From Anaerofilum faecale (lineage in GTDB: Bacteria; Bacillota; Clostridia; Oscillospirales; Ruminococcaceae), in contig DXFV01000029.1 in NCBI GenBank assembly GCA_019114265.1, forward strand, positions 1 to 64,000: DNA of 64,000 bases. The letters are read 5' to 3'. Shown piece by piece: positions 8,030 to 16,725 of this stretch; position 1 is the first letter of the stretch, and every line of letters begins with the position of its first letter. The position numbers and the translations under genes were made by a program. Under the pieces are notes generated by a model. The model saw nothing but the letters and a program-made list of their open reading frames with translations, did not search any database and was not told the DNA's origin.

Positions 8030-8947
8030 ATGCGCATCCTGTTCATGGGCACGCCGGACATCGCGGCGGCCAGCCTGCGCCGCCTGATCGGGGCCGGGCA
8101 CGACATCTGCGGGGTGTTCACCCGCGCCGACAAGCCGGTGGGCCGCAAACAGGTGCTCACCGCGCCGCCGGTCAAGCAGGTGGCGCTGGAGCACAATATC
8201 CCGGTCTACCAGCCCGCCACCCTGCGGGACGGCGAGGCCGCCCGCATCATCCGCCGGCTTGCGCCCGAGCTGTGCGTGGTGGTGGCCTACGGCCGCATCC
8301 TGCCGCCCGAGGTGCTGGCCATCCCGCCCAGGGGCTGCATCAACCTGCACGTTTCGCTGCTGCCCAAATACCGGGGCGCCGCGCCGGTGCAGTGGGCGGT
8401 GCTGAACGGCGACGCCGAGACCGGCGTGTCGATCATGTACCTGGACGAGGGGCTGGACACCGGCGACATCCTCAAGGTGGCCCCGGTGCAGATCGGGCCG
8501 GAGGAGACCAGCGGCGAGCTGTTCGAGCGGATCACCGCCCAGGGCGCCGAGACCCTGCTGGAGGCCATCGACGAGATCGCGGCGGGCACCGCCCGCGCCG
8601 TCCCGCAGGACCACAGCAAGGCCACGCTGGCGCCGCCCCTCACCAAGGAGATGGCAAAATTTGATTTCTCCGCCGCCGCCGCTCATCTGCACGATCTGGT
8701 GCGCGGCATGAATCCCTGGCCGATGGCCTATTTTGTCTGTGAGGGCAAGAAGGTCAAGGTCACCCGCTCCCGCATCGCGCCGGGCGCCGGAGCGCCGGGG
8801 CAGGTCCTGTCCACCAGGCCGCTGGTGATCGCCTGCGGCGAGGGCGCGCTGGAGCTGTGCGAGGTGGTGCCGGAGGGCAAGCGCCCGATGGAGGGCGCCG
8901 CCTGGGCGGCCGGCCGCCGCTTTGCGGTGGGGCAGCAGCTGCCGTAA
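8030..8947 (+). CDS. fmt: Methionyl-tRNA formyltransferase
   Basis: Formylates Met-tRNAfMet for translation initiation. The 305-residue protein starts MRILFMGTPDIAAASL, has the folate-enzyme signature HVSLLPKYRGAAPVQWA near residues 106-122, and the family motif YLDEGLDTGDI. Full length. It begins 1 nt after the def stop codon. Confidence 0.96.
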   Translation: MRILFMGTPDIAAASLRRLIGAGHDICGVFTRADKPVGRKQVLTAPPVKQVALEHNIPVYQPATLRDGEAARIIRRLAPELCVVVAYGRILPPEVLAIPPRGCINLHVSLLPKYRGAAPVQWAVLNGDAETGVSIMYLDEGLDTGDILKVAPVQIGPEETSGELFERITAQGAETLLEAIDEIAAGTARAVPQDHSKATLAPPLTKEMAKFDFSAAAAHLHDLVRGMNPWPMAYFVCEGKKVKVTRSRIAPGAGAPGQVLSTRPLVIACGEGALELCEVVPEGKRPMEGAAWAAGRRFAVGQQLP

Positions 8948-8990
8948 CGGCGATCCTGTATCCGGTCCGACATCGAAAGAGCAAGAAATT

Positions 8991-9019
8991 TTCACATTTT
9001 TCTGGTATTCTTGCAATAT
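8991..9019 (+). promoter_or_regulatory. Possible internal promoter before yugP
   Basis: TTCACA, 17-nt spacer, CAATAT inside the 177-nt fmt-yugP gap, the widest gap in the housekeeping cluster. A weak match, offered only because the gap and AT-rich patch suggest it. Confidence 0.35.
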
Positions 9020-9124
9020 CTTCCAGCCCGGCCGGATGCTCCGGTCCCGCGCGGGGGATACTGATGCCGTGCGGGGCGGCCTGTGTCCCGCGCAGCAATC
9101 CACACAAAAAGGAGAATGACCACT

Positions 9125-9823
9125 ATGCCATTTTTCTGGCTGCCAGACAAATACTATATCCTGCTGGTCCTGCCTGCTGCACTGCTTGCTCTGTGGGCGC
9201 AGATGCGGGTGAAAAGCACCTTTGCACGCTACAGCCGCGAGCGCACCTATTCCGGCCTCACCGGCGCCGAGACCGCCCGCCGCATCCTGGATGCGAACGG
9301 CCTGTACGACGTGCGGGTGGAGCACATCTCCGGCCAGCTCACCGACCACTACGACCCCACCCAGAAGGTGGTGCGCCTGTCGGACGACGTGTACGGCCGG
9401 GCCACCATCGCGGCGGTGGGCGTGGCGGCGCACGAGACCGGCCACGCGCTGCAGCATGCGGACTCGTATGTCCCCATGCAGATCCGCAGCGCCATCATCC
9501 CCATCACCAACATCGGCTCCCAGCTGTCCATCCCGATGATCCTGATCGGCTATATCTTTGGATTCCAGCCGCTGGTGGCGATCGGCATCCTGCTGTTCAG
9601 CCTGATGACGGTGTTCCAGCTGGTCACCCTGCCGGTGGAATTCAACGCCAGCCGCCGCGCGCTGACCATCCTGGAGGGCACCGGCATGCTGTCCGGCCAG
9701 GAAAACGCGGGCGCCCGCAAGGTGCTCACGGCCGCCGCCCTCACCTATGTGGCCGCGCTGATCGTGAGCCTTGCGAACCTTCTGCGGTTGATCCTGCTGT
9801 TCGGCAACCGCCGCGATGACTGA
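9125..9823 (+). CDS. yugP: YugP family membrane zinc metallopeptidase
   Basis: A 232-residue membrane protein with the zinc-protease motif HETGH (in AAHETGHALQH, about residues 105-115) and a downstream Glu-rich EFNASRRA segment. Hydrophobic helices: one at the N-terminus (YYILLVLPAALLALWA) and three toward the C-terminus. This is the YugP/DUF2268-like 'zinc metallopeptidase' that often accompanies rsmB in Clostridia; its substrate is unknown. The ATG at 9125 has GGAG 10 nt upstream; the alternative ATG at 9116 is too close to it. Overlaps rsmB by 8 nt. Confidence 0.85.
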   Translation: MPFFWLPDKYYILLVLPAALLALWAQMRVKSTFARYSRERTYSGLTGAETARRILDANGLYDVRVEHISGQLTDHYDPTQKVVRLSDDVYGRATIAAVGVAAHETGHALQHADSYVPMQIRSAIIPITNIGSQLSIPMILIGYIFGFQPLVAIGILLFSLMTVFQLVTLPVEFNASRRALTILEGTGMLSGQENAGARKVLTAAALTYVAALIVSLANLLRLILLFGNRRDD

Positions 9824-11135
9824 GCGCGTGAGCGCCGGCCGCCGGCTGGCGGTGCAGGCGCTGCTGCGGCAGGAGCAGGATGGATATTCCAACCTCGTGC
9901 TGGACGGCGTGCTGCGCCAAAGCGACGCCCCGGCCCGGGAAAAAGCATTTGCCGGCGCGGTTTTTTACGGCGTGATCGAGCGGCTGTACACACTGGACTG
10001 GATGCTCTCCCGCTGCCTCAGGCAGCCGCTGGAAAAGCTGGACGCCCCGGTCCGCGCCGTGCTGCGCGCGGGGCTGTACCAGGCGGTGTATCTGGACAGC
10101 GTGCCGGACGCCGCCGCGGTGAACGAGTCGGTGCAGCTGGTGCGCGCCCTGCGCAAATCCAGCGCCGCGGGCCTTGTCAACGCGGTGCTCCGCCGCGCCT
10201 GCACCCTCCGGCCCGACTCCTCCCGCTTTGCCGATCCCGTGCAGCGGCTCAGCGTCTGCTGTTCGGTCAGCCCGGCAGTGGCCGCCGCTTTTTATGAATG
10301 GTACGGCCCGGACGCCCAAAAGGTGCTGGACGGATTTTTTGAAAAGCCGCAGCTGGCACTGCGCGCCAATACGCTCCAAAACACCCCGCAGCAGCTGTGC
10401 GAGCAGCTGGAGAGCGAGGGCTGGCAGGCGTCGCCCGGTCCGCTGGAGGGCAGCGTCATCGCGGCGGGCAGCGGCGCCATCGTGCACACCCGGGCCTTTG
10501 CCGAGGGCAGGTTCCATGTGCAGGGCCTTGCCTCCCAGCTGGCCTGCCTGAACCTCGCGCCCCGCCCGGGCGAAACGGTGCTGGACGTCTGCGCCGCACC
10601 GGGAGGCAAGAGCGCCACCCTGGCCCAGCTGATGGGCAACGAAGGCCGCCTTTTCTGCGGCGACGGGGCCAAAAACCGGGTCAAGCTCATCGACGAGACT
10701 CTGCGCCGCCTGGGCGTCACCATCGCGCAGACCCGCTGGCAGGACGCCAGCCGGCCGGTGGAGGAGTGGAACGGAGCCGACCGCATTTTGTGCGACGTCC
10801 CCTGCAGCGGCCTGGGGATCCTGGCCAAAAAGCCGGACATCCGCTCCAAGACGCTGGAGGGTCTGGGCGAGCTGTGCGCCCTGCAGGCCGCCATTCTGGA
10901 CACCTGTGCGGAGTACCTCAAGCCGGGCGGCCGCCTGGTCTATTCCACCTGCACCCTCAACCCCGACGAGAACCGCCGGCAGGTGGAGCGTTTTCTCGCA
11001 GCACACCCGGATTTCCGCCCGGCGGAGCCGGCGGTCGTGCTCCCGGGCAGCATACAGACCGGCTGCATGGTCGAGCTTCGGCCCGATCTGACCGGTACCG
11101 ACGGATTTTTTGTGGCAACGATGGAGAGATTGTGA
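9816..11135 (+). CDS. rsmB: 16S rRNA (cytosine-967-C5) methyltransferase RsmB
   Basis: Methylates C967 of 16S rRNA. The 439-residue protein has an N-terminal NusB-like RNA-binding domain (about residues 5-135), then an SAM-binding domain with DVCAAPGGKSATLA (motif I) near residue 258 and the catalytic DVPCSGLG motif near residue 330; the second cysteine (YSTCTLNPDEN) is also present, so both catalytic Cys are intact. Overlaps yugP by 8 nt and precedes rlmN by 4 nt. Confidence 0.94.
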   Translation: MTERVSAGRRLAVQALLRQEQDGYSNLVLDGVLRQSDAPAREKAFAGAVFYGVIERLYTLDWMLSRCLRQPLEKLDAPVRAVLRAGLYQAVYLDSVPDAAAVNESVQLVRALRKSSAAGLVNAVLRRACTLRPDSSRFADPVQRLSVCCSVSPAVAAAFYEWYGPDAQKVLDGFFEKPQLALRANTLQNTPQQLCEQLESEGWQASPGPLEGSVIAAGSGAIVHTRAFAEGRFHVQGLASQLACLNLAPRPGETVLDVCAAPGGKSATLAQLMGNEGRLFCGDGAKNRVKLIDETLRRLGVTIAQTRWQDASRPVEEWNGADRILCDVPCSGLGILAKKPDIRSKTLEGLGELCALQAAILDTCAEYLKPGGRLVYSTCTLNPDENRRQVERFLAAHPDFRPAEPAVVLPGSIQTGCMVELRPDLTGTDGFFVATMERL

Positions 11136-11139
11136 TACA

Positions 11140-12180
11140 ATGGGAAAGAAACTGCTGAATGACTACACCATCCCCCAGCTGACCGGCCTGATGGCACAGC
11201 TGGGGCAGCCGGCGTTCCGGGCAAAACAGATCTTCCGCTGGCTGCACCAGAAGCGTGTGTCCTCCTTTTCCCAGATGACCGACCAGCCCAAAACGCTGCT
11301 GGCCCGGCTGGAGGAGGAGTTCGAGATCGTTCAGCTGCAAACGGCGCGCCGCCAGCAGTCGAAGGACGGCACGGTGAAATTTCTGTTCACCCTGCCGGAC
11401 GGCAACTGCATCGAAACGGTCGTCATGCGCTATACTTATGGCAACACCGTCTGTGTGTCCACCCAGGTGGGCTGCCGGATGGGGTGCCGGTTTTGCGCGT
11501 CCACCCAGGCGGGCCTGGTGCGGAGCCTCACCGCGGGCGAGATCGCGGCCGAGCTCTACGCCGCCGAGGCCGACATCGGCCAGCGCATCTCCCACATCGT
11601 GCTGATGGGCATCGGCGAGCCGCTGGACAACTTCGACAACGTGATGGATTTTCTCACCATCATCTCCTGCCCCGAGGGGGCGAACATCGGCATGCGCAAC
11701 ATCAGCCTGTCCACCTGCGGCCTTGTGCCGATGATCGACAAGCTGGCCGAGCGCAAGCTCCAGCTCACCCTGTCCATCTCGCTGCACGCGCCCAACGACG
11801 CCATGCGCAGCAGGATGATGCCGGTGAACAACGCCTATCCCGTGGCCCAGCTGATCGCGGCCTGCCGCCGCTACCAGAACACCACCGGGCGGCGGATCAG
11901 CTTTGAATATTCGATGGTGAAGGGGGTCAACGACAGCGAGGCCACCGCCCGCGAGCTGGCCCGCCTGATCCGCGGGATGGGCGCGCACGTCAACCTCATC
12001 CCCATCAACCCGGTGGACGGAAGCCCCTATTCCGCCACCGACGCCGCCAATGTGCGGCGGTTCCAGCAGCTGCTCACCCAGCTGGGTGTCAACGCCACCG
12101 TGCGCCGGCGTCTGGGCAGCGATATCAGCGCCGCCTGCGGACAGCTGCGGCGGGAGGCAAGGAGGGAAGCGGAAACATGA
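11140..12180 (+). CDS. rlmN: 23S rRNA/tRNA adenine-C2 methyltransferase RlmN
   Basis: Radical SAM methyltransferase that modifies A2503 of 23S rRNA and A37 of some tRNAs. The 346-residue protein has the cluster motif CxxxCxxC as CRMGCRFC near residue 114, the GEPLDNFDNV motif, and the second catalytic Cys near the C-terminus (RRRLGSDISAACGQL). The ATG at 11140 follows GGAGAG; upstream in-frame ATG lies in rsmB. The stop overlaps the prpC start. Confidence 0.94.
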   Translation: MGKKLLNDYTIPQLTGLMAQLGQPAFRAKQIFRWLHQKRVSSFSQMTDQPKTLLARLEEEFEIVQLQTARRQQSKDGTVKFLFTLPDGNCIETVVMRYTYGNTVCVSTQVGCRMGCRFCASTQAGLVRSLTAGEIAAELYAAEADIGQRISHIVLMGIGEPLDNFDNVMDFLTIISCPEGANIGMRNISLSTCGLVPMIDKLAERKLQLTLSISLHAPNDAMRSRMMPVNNAYPVAQLIAACRRYQNTTGRRISFEYSMVKGVNDSEATARELARLIRGMGAHVNLIPINPVDGSPYSATDAANVRRFQQLLTQLGVNATVRRRLGSDISAACGQLRREARREAET

Positions 12181-12923
12181 TGATCTCGGGCAAGACCGAC
12201 ATCGGCCGGGTGCGCAGCGAAAACCAGGACACCTGGCGCGCCGGCTGCCGGCAGGACGGCAGCCTGTGGGCGGTGGTGTGCGACGGGATGGGCGGCGAGA
12301 ATGCCGGCCGTCTGGCCAGCACCACGGCGGTGGACAGCATGCAGAAGCAGCTGCAGGAGCCCGACCCTCTGGAGGAGATCAACGCCGGCCAGCGCCTGCG
12401 GGAAACGGTGAAGCAGAGCAACCGGGTGGTCTACCAGACCGCCTGCGAGGGCGGCAGCGACACCTACCGCATGGGCACCACCATCGTGGCGGTGCTGGTG
12501 CGGGGCGGCGACGCCTACTATGTGCATGTGGGCGATTCGCGCATCTATCTGTGCCGCGACCATGCCCTGGTGCAGCTCACCCGCGACCACTCCCGCGTGC
12601 AGGATATGGTGGACGACGGCCGCATCACCGCCCAGCAGGCCCGCTACCATCCCGAGCGCAACCGGCTCACCCGGGCGCTGGGGGTGGAGCCGCGCGTCAA
12701 GGTGGACCTGGGCACCATCCCGGTGCAGCCGGGCGACGAGATCCTTCTGTGCAGCGACGGCCTCAGCAACCAGGTCACCAGCCGCCAGATCACCCGTGTG
12801 CTCAGCGAAACCCCGTTTTACAGCCAGGCAAGCGAGCTGGTGCAGCTGGCTTTGGCCACCGGCGGACCGGACAACATCACGGCCGTGGTGCTCCGCGTGA
12901 CCGAGGAGGAAATGAATGGATAG
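12177..12923 (+). CDS. prpC: PP2C-type serine/threonine phosphatase PrpC/Stp
   Basis: Metal-dependent phosphatase that reverses phosphorylation by the adjacent kinase. The 248-residue protein has the PPM motifs RSENQD (residues about 13-18), DGMGGENAG, HVGDSRIYL, SDGLSN and GGPDNITAVV, with all metal-binding Asp residues visible. Start ATG overlaps the rlmN stop (4 nt) and the end overlaps prkC by 8 nt, so phosphatase and kinase are translationally coupled. Confidence 0.95.
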   Translation: MMISGKTDIGRVRSENQDTWRAGCRQDGSLWAVVCDGMGGENAGRLASTTAVDSMQKQLQEPDPLEEINAGQRLRETVKQSNRVVYQTACEGGSDTYRMGTTIVAVLVRGGDAYYVHVGDSRIYLCRDHALVQLTRDHSRVQDMVDDGRITAQQARYHPERNRLTRALGVEPRVKVDLGTIPVQPGDEILLCSDGLSNQVTSRQITRVLSETPFYSQASELVQLALATGGPDNITAVVLRVTEEEMNG

Positions 12924-14913
12924 TTTGATCGGAAAGACCCTGGATGGGCAGTATCGCCTCGACGAGCTCATCGGCGTGGGCGGCATGGCCAACGTCTACC
13001 GTGCGCAGGACCTTGTCCACGACCGCACGGTGGCGGTGAAGGTGCTGCGGGAGGAATCGCTGAACAACGACGAGCTGGTGCGCCGGTTCAAGAACGAATC
13101 GAAGGCCATCTCGATCCTCAACCACCCCAACATCGTCAAGGTGTACGACGTATCCACCAGCGGCGGCGTGTATTATATCGTGATGGAATACGTGGAGGGC
13201 ATCACCCTCAAGGAGTACCTGCGCCGCCGCGGCCAGCCGCTCACCTGGCGGGAGGCGGTGCATTTCACCTGCCAGATCCTGCGCGCGCTGGAGCACGCCC
13301 ACGAAAATGGGGTGGTCCACCGCGACATCAAGCCCCAGAACATCATGCTGATGGCGGACGGCAGCGTGAAGATCATGGATTTCGGCATCGCGCGCCTGTC
13401 CCGCTCCGAGTGCCAGACCATGACCGACAAGGCGATCGGGTCGGTGCACTATATCAGCCCCGAGCAGGCCAAGGGCGACGTCACCGACGCCAAGGCCGAC
13501 ATCTACTCGGTGGGTGTGACGCTCTACGAGATGCTCAGCGGACGGCTGCCCTTCGAGGCCGACAGCATCGTGTCGGTGGCGATGAAGCAGATCCAGGACA
13601 CGCCGCAGCCGCTCACCCAGCTGAACCCCGATATCCCCGCCGGCCTTGCGGACATCACCTGCCGTGCGATGGCCAAGGACCCGGCGCAGAGATATCCGTC
13701 GGCGGCCCAGATGCTGGCCGACATCGAACGCTTTAAGGAAAACCCCAGCATCCGGTTCGACACACCGCCGGCCGATGCAACAGCGAGGAATGAGAACGTG
13801 GTAAATCAGACGAAAAAAGGCGGCACACAGCCGCAGGGCGGCGCGCAGAAGGGAAAAACGCCTGCCCGCAAAAAACGCCCCAAAAGGCACAGCATCGTCA
13901 TCCCGGTGATGCTGGGCATGGCGCTGGCCTTCGCGCTTGGCTCGGCGTTTTTGTGCTACCAGATCTTCGCCACCTCCGAGAACATCCTGTTCAGCAAAAA
14001 GCCGGACGTGGACCTGGTGGATTTCGTGGGCATGACCCGCGAAGAGGTGGAGGGCAACAAGCAGTACAGCCAGGACTTCACGCTGGTATTCGAGGAAGAA
14101 TACAACAAGAACTATGAAGTGGGCGTGATCTACGAGCAGACCCCCCGTCCTCCCAAGGAGGTCAAGCAGGGCCAGACGGTCACCCTGAAGGTCAGCAAGG
14201 GCGTGGAGTATGTGGAGGTGCCCAACGTGGACACCCTCACCCGCGACAGCGCCCAGCAGAAGATGAAGGAAGTGGGGCTGAACATCAGCATCCGCCCCGA
14301 CCGTGAAAGCTCGGCCGCCATGAACACCGTCACCCGCACCGACCCGGTGGCAGGCACCCAGGTGGCGCGCGGCGACACGGTGATCCTGTACATCGCCCAG
14401 CCCAAGATCGAAACGGAGCGCGAGGTACCCACCATCACCGGCCTGTCGCTGGGCGACGCCACCAAGGCGCTGTCTGCGGCCAACCTGCTGCTGGGCACCG
14501 CCACCGAGGAATACAGCACCACGGTCCCGGAGGGCACCATCATCAGCCAGTCGATCCAGCCGGGCACCAAGGTGAAGATGCGCACCAAGATCGACTACAC
14601 CATCTCGCTCGGCAAACCGCCCGTCACCCTGCGCCTCGACAGCGACCCCGCCACCTATTTCGTGGGCGAACGCACCACCTTCACCGCCACCGTCACCGGC
14701 GCGAAGGCGGAGGACGTCAAGTGGGACATCAACGGGACCACCGGCAGCGGCGCCACCTTCACGGTGCAGTGGCCGAAGGAAGGCAACTATACCGTGCGCG
14801 CCGAGGTGGGCGGCACCACGGCCGAGATCACCATCACCGTGCAGAAGAGCACCAAACCCACCCCAACCCCCACCCCGCCCGCATCGTCCGGCGATGAAAA
14901 CTACGAGGGATAA
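12916..14913 (+). CDS. prkC: Membrane serine/threonine kinase PrkC (PASTA kinase)
   Basis: Sensor kinase that in Firmicutes responds to peptidoglycan fragments or lipid II and influences cell wall and germination. The 665-residue protein has a glycine loop GVGGMANVY (about 21-29), catalytic HRDIKPQN (135-142), DFG (155-157) and the SPEQ activation-loop end. A single membrane helix follows at about 326-350. Outside are three PASTA repeats (about 365-570) and a C-terminal Ig-like domain (about 572-645) ending in a Pro/Thr-rich tail. The extra Ig-like domain after the PASTA repeats is an addition to the minimal B. subtilis layout. Confidence 0.94.
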   Translation: MDSLIGKTLDGQYRLDELIGVGGMANVYRAQDLVHDRTVAVKVLREESLNNDELVRRFKNESKAISILNHPNIVKVYDVSTSGGVYYIVMEYVEGITLKEYLRRRGQPLTWREAVHFTCQILRALEHAHENGVVHRDIKPQNIMLMADGSVKIMDFGIARLSRSECQTMTDKAIGSVHYISPEQAKGDVTDAKADIYSVGVTLYEMLSGRLPFEADSIVSVAMKQIQDTPQPLTQLNPDIPAGLADITCRAMAKDPAQRYPSAAQMLADIERFKENPSIRFDTPPADATARNENVVNQTKKGGTQPQGGAQKGKTPARKKRPKRHSIVIPVMLGMALAFALGSAFLCYQIFATSENILFSKKPDVDLVDFVGMTREEVEGNKQYSQDFTLVFEEEYNKNYEVGVIYEQTPRPPKEVKQGQTVTLKVSKGVEYVEVPNVDTLTRDSAQQKMKEVGLNISIRPDRESSAAMNTVTRTDPVAGTQVARGDTVILYIAQPKIETEREVPTITGLSLGDATKALSAANLLLGTATEEYSTTVPEGTIISQSIQPGTKVKMRTKIDYTISLGKPPVTLRLDSDPATYFVGERTTFTATVTGAKAEDVKWDINGTTGSGATFTVQWPKEGNYTVRAEVGGTTAEITITVQKSTKPTPTPTPPASSGDENYEG

Positions 14914-14916
14914 GGC

Positions 14917-15795
14917 ATGCGGTTCGATTCGTATATCACAAAGGGGATCGGCGGATTCTACTATGTAAAGACCGCCGACGGCATTGTGGAATGCAAAGCC
15001 CGCGGCATCTTCCGCAAAAAGAAGATCAGCCCGGTGGCCGGCGACTTTGTCCGCCTGGCCACCGAGGCAGGGCAGACGGTGATCGACGAGATCCTGCCCC
15101 GCAAAAATGTCTTTATCCGTCCGCCCATCGCCAATCTGGACGTGCTGTTCATCGTGGTGTCCACCACCCAGCCGGTGCCCAGCACCCGCGTGATCGACAA
15201 GCTCACCGCCATCGCGGTGCACAAGGGGGTCAAGCCGGTGCTGGTGCTCACCAAAACCGACCTCGCGCCGGACGGCGGCCTGGCCGCCCTCTACCGCCAC
15301 GCCGGCATCGACACCATCTGCGTGGACTACAGCGACCCCGACGGGCTGCGCCGGGTGCAGTCCTACATCCCGGACCATATCTGCGCGGTGTGCGGCAACT
15401 CGGGCGTGGGAAAATCCACCCTGCTCAACGCGCTTTTGCCCGGCCAGCAGCGCGAGACGGGCGGTATCAGCCAGAAGCTGGGCCGCGGCCGCCACACCAC
15501 CCGCGAGGTGGAGCTGCTGGAAGCCTTCGGCGGCCTGCTGGCCGATACGCCGGGCTTTGCCAGCCTGGACACCAGCCGCGCGCTGCACATCCCCAAGGAG
15601 GAGCTGCAGCACGCCTTCCCGGAATTTGCCCCCTATTTCGGCAAATGCCGGTTCACCGGCTGCGCCCACATGGCCGAGACCGGGTGCGCCGTCAAGCAGG
15701 CGCTGGAGGAAGGGAAGATCGAGCCTTCGCGGTATGAGAGCTATGCCGCGCTGTACGAGGAAGCAAAGGACGTGAAGGAATGGCAGCTGCGATGA
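14917..15795 (+). CDS. rsgA: Ribosome small-subunit GTPase RsgA
   Basis: Circularly permuted GTPase in late 30S assembly. The 292-residue protein has an N-terminal OB fold, G4 TKTD, then G1 GNSGVGKST and G3 DTPG in the permuted order, and a C-terminal zinc knuckle with Cys/His in CRFTGCAHMAETGC. Starts 3 nt after prkC and overlaps thiN by 4 nt. The rpe gene often found between rsgA and thiN is absent. Confidence 0.95.
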   Translation: MRFDSYITKGIGGFYYVKTADGIVECKARGIFRKKKISPVAGDFVRLATEAGQTVIDEILPRKNVFIRPPIANLDVLFIVVSTTQPVPSTRVIDKLTAIAVHKGVKPVLVLTKTDLAPDGGLAALYRHAGIDTICVDYSDPDGLRRVQSYIPDHICAVCGNSGVGKSTLLNALLPGQQRETGGISQKLGRGRHTTREVELLEAFGGLLADTPGFASLDTSRALHIPKEELQHAFPEFAPYFGKCRFTGCAHMAETGCAVKQALEEGKIEPSRYESYAALYEEAKDVKEWQLR

Positions 15796-16421
15796 AACGG
15801 TGTGTGATCTGGGCGGGGAGCCCGGTCAGCCGCCGCATGCTGGACCTTCTGCGCCCGGACGACTACATCCTCGCCGCCGACGGCGGCTGGCAGAACGCCG
15901 CCCGGCTGGGCGTTGAACCCAACTGGGTGCTGGGCGATTTCGACAGTTCCCCCCGTCCCGCGGGGGAAAACGTCACCGTGCTGCCCGCCGAAAAGGACGA
16001 CACCGACACCCACTACGCCACCCGGGTGGCGCTGGAGCGTGGATTTTCCCGCATCCTGTATCTGGGGGCGCTGGGCGGAAAGCGGCTGGACCACACGCTG
16101 GCAGCCCTGCAAACAGCCCTGTACGCTGCCAAACAGGGAGCCGAGGTGACGCTGGCAGACGAGAACTGCGAGATCCGTGTGCTGCTGGGCGGGCAGTCGG
16201 TGCGGCTGGAACCGCGTCCCGGCTGGTACCTGTCGCTGCTGGCGATGGGCGGCCCGGTGGACGGCGTCTATGAGCGGGGGGTGAAATACCCGCTGGAAAA
16301 TGCATCCCTGACGCCGGATTTCCCCATCGGGGTCAGCAATGAATTCACCAGCCAGCCGGCCGAGATCGGCATTGCCGGCGGCAGTGCGCTGCTGCTGCTG
16401 GTCCGCTCCGACCATATCTGA
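15792..16421 (+). CDS. thiN: Thiamine pyrophosphokinase
   Basis: Converts thiamine to thiamine diphosphate. The 209-residue protein has the family motifs AADGGWQNAARLG, LGDFDSS and EKDDTDTHYA, and GGKRLDHTLA. The start chosen is ATG 15792 (ATGA overlap with the rsgA stop, AAGGAA 11 nt upstream); an ATG 12 nt earlier sits on that SD. Last gene of the housekeeping run. Confidence 0.92.
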   Translation: MKRCVIWAGSPVSRRMLDLLRPDDYILAADGGWQNAARLGVEPNWVLGDFDSSPRPAGENVTVLPAEKDDTDTHYATRVALERGFSRILYLGALGGKRLDHTLAALQTALYAAKQGAEVTLADENCEIRVLLGGQSVRLEPRPGWYLSLLAMGGPVDGVYERGVKYPLENASLTPDFPIGVSNEFTSQPAEIGIAGGSALLLLVRSDHI

Positions 16422-16428
16422 ACGATTC

Positions 16429-16472
16429 GCCGTGTTTTCCTGCCCGCAAAGGGCAGGGGACACGGCGTTTTT
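16429..16472 (+). terminator. Terminator of the housekeeping cluster
   Basis: CGCCGTG (16429-16435) pairs with CACGGCG (16461-16467), with an inner CCTGCCC/GGGCAGG stem, followed by TTTTT. A further small hairpin (16508-16514 with 16525-16531) lies just downstream, before the MFS promoter. Confidence 0.88.
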
Positions 16473-16543
16473 GCAGGCTGGAAGAAGCCCTCCTCCGGAA
16501 AACAAGAGAGCCGCACAGAGAAAGGCGGCTCCGCTGTATCTGG

Positions 16544-16572
16544 TTGAATGACGGCCGGTATCTTGGTATAAT
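16544..16572 (+). promoter_or_regulatory. Promoter of the MFS efflux gene
   Basis: TTGAAT (16544-16549), 17-nt spacer, consensus TATAAT (16567-16572) with extended TGG. Predicted start near 16579, giving a leader of about 147 nt. Confidence 0.85.
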
Positions 16573-16608
16573 GTAGCTGAAATCCATTGGAGACAGGAGG
16601 GATACCCG

Positions 16609-16647
16609 GTGATACTCTGCATTGTATCGGCTCCATGCAAAGTTTGA
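16609..16647 (+). CDS. Candidate 12-residue leader peptide (MILCIVSAPCKV)
   Basis: A GTG start at 16609 follows a near-perfect Shine-Dalgarno AGGAGGG (16595-16601) at 7-nt spacing, and the frame ends at TGA 16645-16647. This ribosome binding site is stronger than that of the MFS gene downstream. The last codons overlap the 5' arm of a 10-bp hairpin, the arrangement seen in leader-peptide attenuators of erm, cat and mef genes, where drug-stalled ribosomes refold the leader. The peptide itself resembles no leader I can name; expression and stalling are inference. Confidence 0.55.
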   Translation: MILCIVSAPCKV

Positions 16648-16719
16648 GAACATTGCATGGAGAGACGATTCAAGTTCTCGGGCTTTGCAGTTTGATTCAA
16701 AAAAATCAAAGGAGCAAAG
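16631..16719 (+). promoter_or_regulatory. Leader RNA hairpins, including an SD-sequestering stem
   Basis: Stem 1: CTCCATGCAA (16631-16640) with TTGCATGGAG (16653-16662), 10 perfect pairs. Stem 2: TTTGATT (16691-16697) with AATCAAA (16704-16710), extended by CTTTGC (16683-16688) with GCAAAG (16714-16719). The MFS gene's SD AAAGGAG (16708-16714) lies inside stem 2, so translation should be low unless it opens. GAGAAC (16646-16651) in loop 1 can also pair with GTTCTC (16674-16679). Confidence 0.65.
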
Positions 16720-16725
16720 TCAATT

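Noticed and set aside
12877..15669. 930-codon antisense frame opposite prkC and rsgA
   Set aside because: Same GC-bias effect; real kinase and GTPase motifs are on the plus strand.
16508..16531. GAGCCGC/GCGGCTC hairpin before the MFS promoter as part of the attenuator
   Set aside because: It lies upstream of the predicted transcription start (about 16579), so it is not in the MFS leader; probably part of the upstream terminator region.
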